Shown piece by piece: positions 1 through 8,455 of a stretch of DNA of 64,000 nucleotides; within the stretch, counting starts at the first letter, position 1; every line of letters begins with the position of its first letter. The notes under the pieces were generated by a model. That model was not told where the DNA came from. It saw nothing but the letters and a program-made list of their open reading frames with translations, and searched no databases. Source of the DNA: Fragilaria crotonensis (lineage: Eukaryota > Bacillariophyta > Fragilariophyceae > Fragilariales > Fragilariaceae); assembly GCA_022925895.1 (NCBI GenBank), contig JAKSYS010000025.1, positions 149,221 through 213,220 of the forward strand. The letters run 5' to 3'. Both the position numbers and the translations under genes were made by a program.

Positions 1-105
1 TCAGAGAAAACTGGAATTCCTTTTGACGTTGGAGGGGGTGGAGGTACGAAGTTTTCTATCCCACCAGAAAACAAACGAGTGGGATTAAGGTATGGGGATT
101 GGTAG
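1..105 (+). CDS. 3' end of a gene cut by the window edge (tentative)
   Basis: The first frame is open from base 1 to a TAG stop at 103-105, giving 34 residues. It holds a run of five glycines followed by TKFSIPPENKR and ends in RYGDW. The residue mix looks like the C-terminal tail of a protein rather than random translation, but no family can be named from so short a piece. The next gene lies about 1 kb away on the other strand. It could also be a chance open stretch. Confidence 0.3.
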   Translation, partial: SEKTGIPFDVGGGGGTKFSIPPENKRVGLRYGDW

Positions 106-1076
106 CGACAACTGCGAATGGCTAACGCAACGCAGGTTCTCTGAACCACAGTGCGAGTGTATGCCATGGCGATGGCGGTTGCGGTGTGTCTATGTGAACA
201 GTTTCTGAGACATCATGGGTTTTTGTCTTGGTTGCATGAATGAGTCACCGTTCGCTCAGTGCTACCAGTACCGGTACCACAGACAGCACATGGACTATTG
301 TACTGGTACAGTACCATAATTGAACATCCAGCACCCAGCACAAACAATGAGAAATTTTGCTGCCTTCAAATCCAGTTTGATACTGTCGCCGGACCTTCCC
401 GGCAAACTGGCACTGTCAACAGGCACTCCTGAGTCCTGAGCAAAAAAAAAACGCACTACTACTTGGTAGCTAGAGTAGCAGGTATGTAGCAGGTAGCAGG
501 TATGATGGGCACGCGAGCCTCGACGCTCATCGTGCCGAACTATCCCAGATTCGAGAGTCCTGTGAGATTAGGTCAATTATCCTTCTACGAATCAGTGATG
601 CTCGAGAAGAATGATGGCATGCGATCTATGAGACTGAAAAGAATCATCCTTGCACTGCCGGTGGTAGAGGACGAAGTATCTAACCTTCGAGAATACGCTA
701 CATTTGAGCTTGGACAGTGCAGATAGGTTTGAAATTAGCAAGCAGCGCCTCCCACTAATAATGTACTTTTTACTATGATAGCAATTTCTTGTGAATAACC
801 CAAATCCCAAATCACGAAAAACAAACACTTCTCTTGTCCCTCTCACACAGGTCCGTGTATCGAGTCTTCGTCGTGGGGATGCTGCTGCACGACAGAAGAT
901 GGAATCGCCGTCGACGCAACGGGGTCCCGATTGGAAACGAATGCTTTTGAGCGAAGGCGATCCACACACAAGAGGCCTAAAATCAAATAGACGAGGGCAC
1001 AGCATCCGCTATTACAAAGGGTTAGACACGCATGAAAAAAATTGGAGCATTGCACAGTCGTTCCCCCGGGTTGAAC
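106..1076. other. Intergenic, no convincing gene
   Basis: Short open frames occur here on both strands but none shows a recognisable domain or sustained coding composition. The stretch holds a nine-base A run near 442 and a short tandem array of AGCAGGT/AGCAGGTATG words at about 477-505. Several GTAC words lie between 268 and 312. Confidence 0.5.
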
Positions 1077-1751
1077 TTACAGGACCAACGAAGTCACCCA
1101 CTGAAAGATAATTGTAGACGAAGGAATTTCTTGGGATACCTGTTGATCGCTGTAACCATGCGCATCGTCGTCATAGTTGTAACTGTAGTTATCATTACGA
1201 TAAGAGCGCCGACCATTGTAGCTCTCGTGTAATGGGGGCGAGGATGAAATGGTGGCGATAAAGAACAACAGACAGGCCCGAGGAACGAAGGATTTAAGGC
1301 CCGCGAAATGTTTGACGGCAGTTGTATCCAACTCAATCATAAGAGCGATCACAGTCAGCCCCAGACCATAGATGCGAATGAGAGTGTCTCGCCGACCGCC
1401 GACCTTGGTGTTGACTTCCTCTGAAGTCCTGAGCTCGACAAAGAAAATATACATCAAGGCGGCAACGATTGAAAAAAACAAAAAAGCAAACGTTGTTGCC
1501 TTCAGAATTCTCAGAACAATCAGGACTTGTCGTGGTGAAAACAAGGAACCCACCAATCCAGCGATGGCTCTTGTTAAAATGGCAAAGGTGGATGTATCTT
1601 CCGGAGGGATATCGATGTATTCTGCATTAAGCGTGTCATTCAGAGTCTTTTGCGATGTTGGCTTAATCTGCAGAGGCTCTCTACGGGAGGATTCTGTCGA
1701 TCCATTGAAAGTGCTGTCTACCATGGTTGATCTTACATTCGGCAAAGGCAT
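1077..1751 (-). CDS. Small multi-pass membrane protein, TVP15/COPI-associated-like
   Basis: Reading from the ATG at 1751 (MPLPNVRST) gives about 224 residues. An earlier in-frame ATG at 1880 would add 43 residues of poor quality, so the internal start is preferred. The N-terminal ~75 residues are polar. Hydrophobic segments follow at about 80-110, 125-145 and 155-172, including RIYGLGLTVIALMIELD and then ACLLFFIATIS. This layout and the 'ELD...F..PRA.LLFFIA' pattern resemble the COPI-associated/TVP15 family of Golgi membrane proteins. The C-terminal ~50 residues are Tyr/Ser/Asn-rich and of low complexity. Family assignment is by resemblance only; a splice event near the C terminus cannot be excluded. 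Confidence 0.55.
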   Translation of the reverse strand: MPLPNVRSTMVDSTFNGSTESSRREPLQIKPTSQKTLNDTLNAEYIDIPPEDTSTFAILTRAIAGLVGSLFSPRQVLIVLRILKATTFAFLFFSIVAALMYIFFVELRTSEEVNTKVGGRRDTLIRIYGLGLTVIALMIELDTTAVKHFAGLKSFVPRACLLFFIATISSSPPLHESYNGRRSYRNDNYSYNYDDDAHGYSDQQVSQEIPSSTIIFQWVTSLVL

Positions 1752-2132
1752 GTAAACAATGATATTTTCGCTTTTGAGCTCCAAGCAAGTCTTACGTAAC
1801 AGTGACAGTGACCGTGTATATATATATGATGAATATGAATAATGACACGACAGGTATGTCCAAACTGCTCGTGTGATCAAGGAATACTGAACAGCGGTGG
1901 AACGGAAAATAATAGTCGTTTGGCGAGTTTCTAACGCCAGCCGATTCGTGATCCAATCTCATTCTTCGTGACTCGATTCTGCCTCATCCCTCATCCCCAA
2001 AGCAGAGTGGGCAAAAAAATCCTTCCAAACTTCGGAGGACCGAGTGTAGTAGCTGTAGCCTGTAGCAAACATAAATCCTCCGAGTAACAAGGGACCATCT
2101 GCACAATTCGATCAGCAATACCAACTAAGAAC
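1752..2132. other. Divergent intergenic region
   Basis: About 380 bases separate two divergently transcribed genes and so probably hold both promoters. A TATATATATA-like run lies at about 1818-1828. No RNA gene or repeat was recognised. Confidence 0.4.
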
Positions 2133-3429
2133 ATGCGAAGAGGAGGCTTTCATTTGATGGTTTTGTTCGTGTTGCTCTCGTCCATCTTTGCCCTACCGGT
2201 AGCTCGCTCCTTTACCCACGTTCAACGGAATTTGAAGTGCAAATCTAAGCTATCTGCCCACATTCTCAACACTGCATTTGAATGGCTCGCAGACGATCGA
2301 GAAAGCAAGCAGCCTTATTATTCCTGCCTCACTTGGTTGGATCCATCGTCAATTCTTGAGGGAGATGGACAATTTGACGCGGAAATGCCTCTGTATCCCA
2401 TTGGTGCCACCTACCTACCTTCCAAGACCACTCACTATCTCAACAACATGGAACCTCGAAATGTTCAGATGGCACTCGACCTGGCTCGTCTCCCGACAGA
2501 CCGTCGATTCTGCGTGGTTTTGTCTGCTGCGGATACCGGGCGAATCGCTTCCGTCGGGACCGTCATGACCGTTGTCGATATCGACGTGCAACGAGTCGAA
2601 CAAGAGGCTCTGATGATTCAAAAGATTCGTGTAACTTGCCGACCTGTAGCGACCGTCGATGTCATCAGCATCGTCAATCCCCAAGCAGCATCCTGGGAGA
2701 GTCGAATTAAGAAATCGCCGGAGTATCTGAAAGCAATGGTTCGATACCGCTGTGACGCTGTGGACAAAGTCGGGTTGTCACCATTGGTCACTGAGATCCT
2801 TGAGAACTACAATGCCGTCCGTGACATGTACGTGAGTGGTATTGGAACTCAAAACTTACCGCCGTTTGCTGTCAAAGCATTGAAAGAGGCATTGCCTGAA
2901 TGGACAGCAGCAAGTTTTGGTGACGATGTTCTGTTTTGGGTTGCTCTGGAACAGTGGCAGACGCTGTGCAACACAGTTAGAGAGAGTCAACAGATGACAC
3001 TCTCGACCAACCGTAACGAAATCATGGTGGCTGCTGCCAGCGCAAAGGTGGTCCTCTCAAGTTGCCAATTCATGAGGCCGATCTACCACCAGATGTCAGG
3101 CGACAGCTACAACAATTGGAAGTGCAGGCCCAGAAGGGATTTACGGAGATCGGCATGGATCCTTGCTTGACTTTCAAATCCTCCTGTCACTGCCAAGTTA
3201 CACAGAGAAGCTTCAATTTTTGCTCACAATGATTTCGAGAGAGCGGCAAAGACTGCAGAACTTGAGCATAGAATCTTCAACATTTGTGAGCGCAACCTCT
3301 GTACAAAGTCAACCACGAAAGGGGGCATGGTTCGATGATAGTGCATGGGAAGCATCGTCGACCAGGCAGGGCGAAGACCTTGTTTCGCAGCAGGAAGACT
3401 TGAGTTTCAACTCTACGCAAGTCAAGTAG
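2133..3429 (+). pseudogene. LON substrate-binding (N-terminal) domain protein, plastid-type leader, two frame breaks
   Basis: The ATG at 2133 opens a 345-residue frame beginning with a hydrophobic leader that ends LPVARSFTHV, a signal peptide with F just after the likely cleavage point as in diatom plastid presequences. The next ~200 residues (FDAEMPLYPIGATYLPS..., then VVDIDVQR and a PVATVDV segment) match the LON N-terminal domain found alone in many algae; there is no AAA+ or protease part. Near 3044 coding sense moves one frame back (KLPIHEADLPPDVRRQLQQ) and near 3167 it moves back again (FQILLSLPSYTEKLQFLL), ending at the TAG at 3427-3429. Each break equals one missing base, at AAAGG and at a TT pair. 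The rest is well conserved in character, so a read error is at least as likely as true loss of function. Confidence 0.6.
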
Positions 3430-3840
3430 CATAGGACTCAGAGTCGCAGGGTATCGCCCCCAGAAACGTGAAGATGCCGATTAATTGTGGCGAAGCTTTC
3501 CGATAATCGTCGATTAAAGTCCTTGCCAAGCCGATGGAGACGGCACCAACGTGAGAGACCTGAAGCAAGTGGGTGAAGTGGCGCCGACATTCCCTTTGTG
3601 TTGGAACTGGTGATGTCGCACGAACATGACGTCTCACCATGCCACTTGATACCTTATGTCACGAACACGACGTTGGAAGCATTTTATACGGCGCACTTTC
3701 CTTTCGCAAAACGTTGGTATGATTGTTCAGTCCAGGTTGATGTCATTTCGACTTCGTGATTAATACCATCCTGCGCACTTACTATCTACAACACAAATGC
3801 TTCTTTTATCGAAATAACCCCATCGCTATTGGCAAGAAAA
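3430..3840. other. Convergent intergenic region
   Basis: About 410 bases between the 3' ends of two convergent genes. Nothing beyond short random open frames is visible. No RNA gene, repeat or strong hairpin was seen. Confidence 0.4.
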
Positions 3841-4695
3841 CTATGATGAAGAAAGTGCCTTCTCGACGAGGGCGCCAGACAAATTACGCAGCTGCAGTTT
3901 ATTATTGGGGTCGGATCGAAATGATGAAGCCTTCTTAGGCTTTACTCCTCTTGTGTACAGACCACTTGGTTGTTGTGAAGTGATCAAGGCCACGATGTCT
4001 TCCGCAGCCTTGTCGGCCGTTATTGAAATGAAGAATCCAAATACACTTGCCATGGTTCGAAAAATGGGCCCCATGTCACGAAGCAATTTAGTTCGTACGA
4101 ATCCTGGTCCATAATTGTAGCATTTCACTCGGGGAAACTGTTCTGCGGCGTCCAACACAAAGATATCATTTGCCACGGCTTCATGTTTGAGAGCGTGGAC
4201 GCCATCGTAATACTTCTCTCCCTGCAGGTTGTCAAAATCGAAAATAGTCGTTGGCATGGTACCACCGGCAGATACCACTACAATAGTTCCCTCGTTTGTA
4301 TCCAGCCTTGGAAGCAGCAGGTTACTGAGATAGAACCTAGCAAGATATTGCACGGCAAACACCGTTTCCAAGCCCTCCGTCGTGATTGTCCTTTTCTTCA
4401 GCATGACACCTGCACAATGAATCAGTACATTGACTTGATGATCCCTTTGAAGGACCTTTTCGGCTAATGTTTTGACATCTCGCATCAAACTGAGGTCGCA
4501 ACGGTAAAAATCGACTGAACTTTCCTTTTCTGCCGGAATAAGCAAGGACGCAGCCTTCCACTTTTCATCGGAGCGACCAACCACAACAACGCTTGCACCT
4601 AGGGTGAGCAATTTCAGTAGCACGGCGAGACCAATGCCATCTGTTCCTCCGGTCAACAGAACATGACAATTCTCCAAACTGCGGGCCATGCTCAT
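3841..4695 (-). CDS. Short-chain dehydrogenase/reductase-fold protein lacking the catalytic YxxxK
   Basis: A 284-residue single-exon frame starts at the ATG at 4695. The Rossmann glycine motif TGGTDGIG lies at about residues 16-23, VVVVGRS follows, then CDLS and the LIHCAGVM strand equivalent to the NNAG motif, and IVVVSAGG carrying the conserved Ser. Downstream, YGPGFVRTKL matches the usual PGxVxT. In between, where SDR enzymes have YxxxK, the sequence reads YYDGVHALKHEAVAND with no Tyr four before a Lys; aligned on the following AN, the Tyr position is Leu and the Lys position is Ala. The protein may bind a dinucleotide without normal SDR chemistry. It lies head-to-head with the ankyrin gene. 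Length is typical for the retinol-dehydrogenase/WWOX-like branch. Confidence 0.75.
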   Translation of the reverse strand: MSMARSLENCHVLLTGGTDGIGLAVLLKLLTLGASVVVVGRSDEKWKAASLLIPAEKESSVDFYRCDLSLMRDVKTLAEKVLQRDHQVNVLIHCAGVMLKKRTITTEGLETVFAVQYLARFYLSNLLLPRLDTNEGTIVVVSAGGTMPTTIFDFDNLQGEKYYDGVHALKHEAVANDIFVLDAAEQFPRVKCYNYGPGFVRTKLLRDMGPIFRTMASVFGFFISITADKAAEDIVALITSQQPSGLYTRGVKPKKASSFRSDPNNKLQLRNLSGALVEKALSSS

Positions 4696-5004
4696 CGTTT
4701 GAAAAGATGTACTCTACGACTAGAGTACTCGGAGTATGACATACAACTGTTTCGCATGAGGCTTGTCTCACGTCGCGTACCGCGAACTGGTACTACTTGT
4801 ACCAAGTGTCTACATACATTTTAGGTCGCCAAACGCCAAGCCAAAGCGAGACGCGAGACTTGAGGTGAACAGTATTCCAGTACCGGTACTTGTAATTCGG
4901 GATTGGGTTTAAAATTGGAACAAGAAACAAAAATTTGCACATTTCAAGTTCACGTGGCACACTGTGCTTCACACACAATCCAACCCCCCTCCCGTTGGTG
5001 AACG
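4696..5004. other. Divergent promoter region, GTAC-rich
   Basis: About 310 bases between divergent SDR and ankyrin genes. It includes GTACTCTACGACTAGAGTAC and CCAGTACCGGTACTTG-type palindromic words near 4707-4727 and 4877-4891. Both promoters should lie here; no element can be assigned with certainty. Confidence 0.4.
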
Positions 5005-6042
5005 ATGTGGAATACTTCAGGCTCTCCTAAACAAGAATGCAAGGCTATCTTGCTCCAACCAGCCATGGATGGTAACTTGGACAAGGTGAAGGAACTTGTT
5101 GGGTACTTTCTCGCGTCGTATACTACCTCGAACTGTGGGTATGTGGTGCCTGCGTCTGACGCGAAACTTCATGACTTTGTCAATCAATCCGACCCGCAAG
5201 GAAACAATGCCATACATTGTGCTGTCTTTGCTGGACATTTGGACGTAGTGAAATATTTGGTGGAATGCTGTGGCGCTTCCCTTGCGATACCGAACAACCT
5301 TGGCTGCTTGCCATTATGGCTTGCTGCCGGGTACGACCGTCCCGATGTTCTGAAGTATCTCCTAGAAAAGGTTGCTATTCCAAAGGAGGCCATGATCCAG
5401 ACGAACTCGACGGGAGACACCCCTCTCCTTGCGGCATCCTCGAGGGGCAACCTAAGCTCCTGCAAGATATTGTTAGACCAAGCCGAGGCGCACGGCATCA
5501 TTGCTGAGATGATGGGAACAGCAAACCGGAACGGCGATTTACCACTCAATGTAGCCATCGCCAGTGAACGAAGAAACAATGAATTGCTGGATTTATTGCT
5601 GCATCATACAGATGATAAATCTCTCAACTTACCAAACAGCAAGGGCCTTACTCCCTTGTTGGTGGCCTGTGAACGCGATGACGCGATCCTACTACAAAAG
5701 CTGCTGGATCGGCACGTCAATGCAAGACAATGCGATCCTTCCGGTGCCTCTCCCTTGGCAATTGCAGCATTCTGCGGAAGTAAGGAAGTTCTGGCGCTCT
5801 TGCTGCAGCATTCTTCTCTCTTTTACCTGCTCGAGAAACCAAACCACAATGGATGCACGCCGCTTTGGCTAGCCGCTCGGTCGGGACGACCCGAGGTTGT
5901 GGAGATTTTGCTCAAGGCTGGCGCCGATCCTAGCATTGAAAACAACGAAGGAATATCATCGATAGGTGCTGCGATCAAGTACAAGCGAGAAACAGTGTTG
6001 GAACTGTTCAACGCACAACGCCACCTACTGTCATCATATTGA
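5005..6042 (+). CDS. Ankyrin-repeat protein
   Basis: A single exon encodes 345 residues from the ATG at 5005. From about residue 55 the protein is built of roughly eight ankyrin-type units, recognisable by G-(N/C)TPL-(W/L)-LAA and helix ends such as VVEILLKAGADPSIENN and VVKYLVECCGASL. The first ~50 residues are less regular and may hold one more degenerate unit (MDGNLDKVKELVGYF). No other domain, membrane segment or signal peptide is seen. Ankyrin stacks bind partner proteins; the partner cannot be inferred here. The gene is convergent with the XRCC3-like gene, with only 38 bases between the stop codons. Confidence 0.85.
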   Translation: MWNTSGSPKQECKAILLQPAMDGNLDKVKELVGYFLASYTTSNCGYVVPASDAKLHDFVNQSDPQGNNAIHCAVFAGHLDVVKYLVECCGASLAIPNNLGCLPLWLAAGYDRPDVLKYLLEKVAIPKEAMIQTNSTGDTPLLAASSRGNLSSCKILLDQAEAHGIIAEMMGTANRNGDLPLNVAIASERRNNELLDLLLHHTDDKSLNLPNSKGLTPLLVACERDDAILLQKLLDRHVNARQCDPSGASPLAIAAFCGSKEVLALLLQHSSLFYLLEKPNHNGCTPLWLAARSGRPEVVEILLKAGADPSIENNEGISSIGAAIKYKRETVLELFNAQRHLLSSY

Positions 6043-6080
6043 TATGCAGGTCTACACACGGTCAACATAGCACTATGTTT

Positions 6081-7328
6081 TCATTGATTCACAAATGTCC
6101 CAATACAGTCTTCCACTCCCTTCATTGTGATTTGATAGTATATGGAGGCATTCCCAGCCACATTGCTCTTCACGAGCGTTGCTCTCCTCATCGGATCTGA
6201 GGGAATCTTGTGCTCTAGGACAATGCGTGACGACAAACAATGATGCCACGAGTTTCCCATTGCGGCTCGTACTGTTGTTGAGTTGGAGGATGCAACTTGA
6301 TTGATCACAATCACATAGAGCTGCAGTTGATCGGCAAGTTTCTTAAATTCAGAGGCAATCTCCATGAGCATGGCAGAGCGTTGCGCAGTCAAGGAGCCGC
6401 CACCGCCAAAGTCGCGTTGCAAGGGAGCAGCAATGCTATCAACAATGAGCAAGTGCACGGGAAATTTGGAGTCGCTCGTGAGTGCTTCTTCGTTCCGCAA
6501 TAAGATTTCTTCTTCAATTGTGCGAGCAATCAAGAGCAACTCGGTCGTTGTGGAGGGTTTATGGACGGTAATGTTGTTTAGAACGTCGCTCTGGTGTTTG
6601 TAACCATCTCGGAGTTGTTGTGCCGGCAGTTCGACGTTGTACAAGAATCCCTCATCTCCCTGTCGCTCGTCAGCACGCGCGCCGGTTGCTCGCAATGTGG
6701 CAATCTCTCTCAAACGGTCCAAGTTGAGCTTTTTTTCAGTGTCAATGTATATCGTTCCAAAGCCTTTCTTGGCAGCTTCCACGCAAAGCTGCATGGCGAA
6801 CTGAGTTTTCCCCACCCCGGCCGACCCCACAATTTCCGAAATAGTCTGGAGTCGAAAGCCTCCTTTGAGACACGTGTCGAGGGCAGGCATCCCTGTCGAA
6901 AGTGGTGATGGCTGATGCGGTCTCCGCAGCAGTAACGTCCGTACAGAAACAGGTTGAGGTGTGCAGAGAGAACATATTCTATATCTCAAGGTAACACACT
7001 CTTCTAAGGGAAATGCAAAGATCGGAGGATACACATGTGAGGAAACAGGAAGAATTGTGCGTGCAAATGATACTACCTACAAGGATCGTGGACTGTCGCT
7101 CGTACGACTAGGCTCACCATAGGTCAAGATAGGATCGAGTATGCGGACGAGAGTCTCGCAAGGTAGCTTGAGAAAAGCGCCAACTGTAGTAATAGGATCA
7201 TTTTTGTTTCGTTTGAACTTGCCACAAAGGCATTCCCGCAATGATGCGGCGTCAGTCATTTGATCAAACTGCACATCAGTGAAAACTTCGAGCGGCAATC
7301 TACCCAAGTTGCGATGGGCAGAACTCAT
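6081..7328 (-). CDS. XRCC3: RAD51 paralogue, XRCC3-like recombination protein (two exons)
   Basis: Exon 1 is 7328-7081, starting at ATG 7328 (MSSAHRNLGRLPLE). A 96-bp intron (7080-6985; GTAGGT...TTGAG) leads to exon 2, 6984-6081, giving 383 residues. The N-terminal part ends in a helix-rich segment. The RecA core follows: a GGF turn, Walker A GSAGVGKTQ at about residue 136, then IYIDTEKK, and Walker B LLIVDSIAAPLQRDF, whose VDSIAAP form is the one typical of XRCC3. A polymorphic loop VINQVASSNS and a C-terminal SRIVLEHK strand complete the core. RAD51 paralogues of this kind act in homologous recombination and double-strand-break repair. XRCC3 is preferred over other paralogues from the Walker B region, with moderate certainty. 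Confidence 0.8.
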
Positions 7329-7756
7329 TCTTTGCTCACAGACTGAAGGTACGACAGTATTGCTCCAATGAAAGCAGTATAACGTATAACGCAAGGTCGA
7401 TGCATTTGAATAGGAACACAGGAGTAGACTAGATCTTTGGAAACAAGGATTTGGAAATTGCTCAATGCGCGCCATAGTTTCCAGTTTGGAGAGCCACACC
7501 AACTACAAGTACGCTGGTACTTGGTACATGTACCTTGCACCGGCGTATCACAAATCACAACTCACAACTGACACAAGACAAACACAAGGGACGGCCCGAC
7601 ACTCGGCGGAACTGTCAGACATCCAGACGGAGAGAGCAGAAATTCCGACAGCATTGTCGTTATACTGTAGTACTCCAGTAATTCTTTTTACAGAGTACTC
7701 GGAGTCTCGGAGTACTGTACAGCGTAGTACTCCGTGTACTACGGTACAGTGAAGAC

Positions 7757-8146
7757 CTCGGGACCAGGCCGTGTAAAACTGGGGGATTTTGCTTATTCTG
7801 GGGTATTTCCCCCAAAATAAGCTTCGAAATTACCCCATTTTTAAATCACGTACAGTACGTACGAATTAGTATATGACGTCAGCCGTTTTGGAGGACACCC
7901 GTGACTAGGCTGTGTTATTTTAAGGGAAATGTTCTGATTCTGAGGTACTTCCCCAAAATAAGCCTCCAATTTACCCCAGTTTAAACTTTAATTGCATACG
8001 TAGAAATACGTAGAATGTAATATTGGTCATTTCCACCAATTGAGGACCCCAAATTAAACCCCGGAATAAGACCGCGATTTACCCCAGAATTAGCTTATTC
8101 TGGGGTTTCGGGGGTATTCCCCAGTTTTACACGGCCTGCTCGGGAC
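7757..8146. repeat. Target-site duplication pair flanking the MITE
   Basis: The octamer CTCGGGAC occurs at 7757-7764 immediately before the element and again at 8139-8146 immediately after it. Eight-base duplications are the insertion signature of hAT-superfamily transposases. The perfect match indicates a fairly recent insertion or good conservation. Confidence 0.9.
7765..8138. mobile_element. Non-autonomous hAT-type MITE, 374 bp
   Basis: The element begins CAGGCCGTGTAAAACTGGGG (7765-7784) and ends with the exact reverse complement (8119-8138), a 20-base perfect terminal inverted repeat starting with CAG. It contains no coding frame. Beyond the termini the inverted similarity continues imperfectly, with GCTTATTCTGGGG near the left end (about 7791-7803) and GCTTATTCTGGGG again near the right end. 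Motifs TTACCCCA and CCCCAAAATAAGC recur. A TGACGTCA octamer sits at 7874-7881. The combination of CAG-type termini and an 8-base target duplication supports the hAT superfamily. The autonomous partner is not in this window. Confidence 0.9.
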
Positions 8147-8455
8147 GCACGCCTGCTCTATGGAATTCCCTACAGCTGCGCCGTATGTCATAGTATCATA
8201 GGTCCTAGCTAGTAGTAGCTACTGTAGTGAAGTATTATGCTGTAAACTGTAAACTTTATGCATACACTGCTAAACAATAAACTCGAGTTCACGACTGCAC
8301 TGTATATTTAGATCTATTGAGGAATGAGTAGAAATATACTCCAGTATACTCGAAAGAATAATGCATTCTCATGATCCATGCCACAACCACAACCCACCTA
8401 ACTTCATCGCAGCGTGATCTTCACATTCTGAATCGCAGTCTTCGCCACATTGACC

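Larger units (their letters stand above)
7329..8455. other. Large divergent intergenic region with GTAC cluster and MITE
   Basis: About 1.1 kb between the XRCC3-like and HECT genes. A dense cluster of GTAC/AGTACTCGGAGT words occupies about 7670-7745. The hAT-type MITE is listed separately at 7765-8138. The 3' portion before the HECT start has no recognised element. Confidence 0.5.

Noticed and set aside
502-1111. Open frames of 74-137 residues on both strands
   Set aside because: They overlap each other in opposite directions, have no family resemblance, and have Arg/Ser/Cys-heavy content typical of chance translation.
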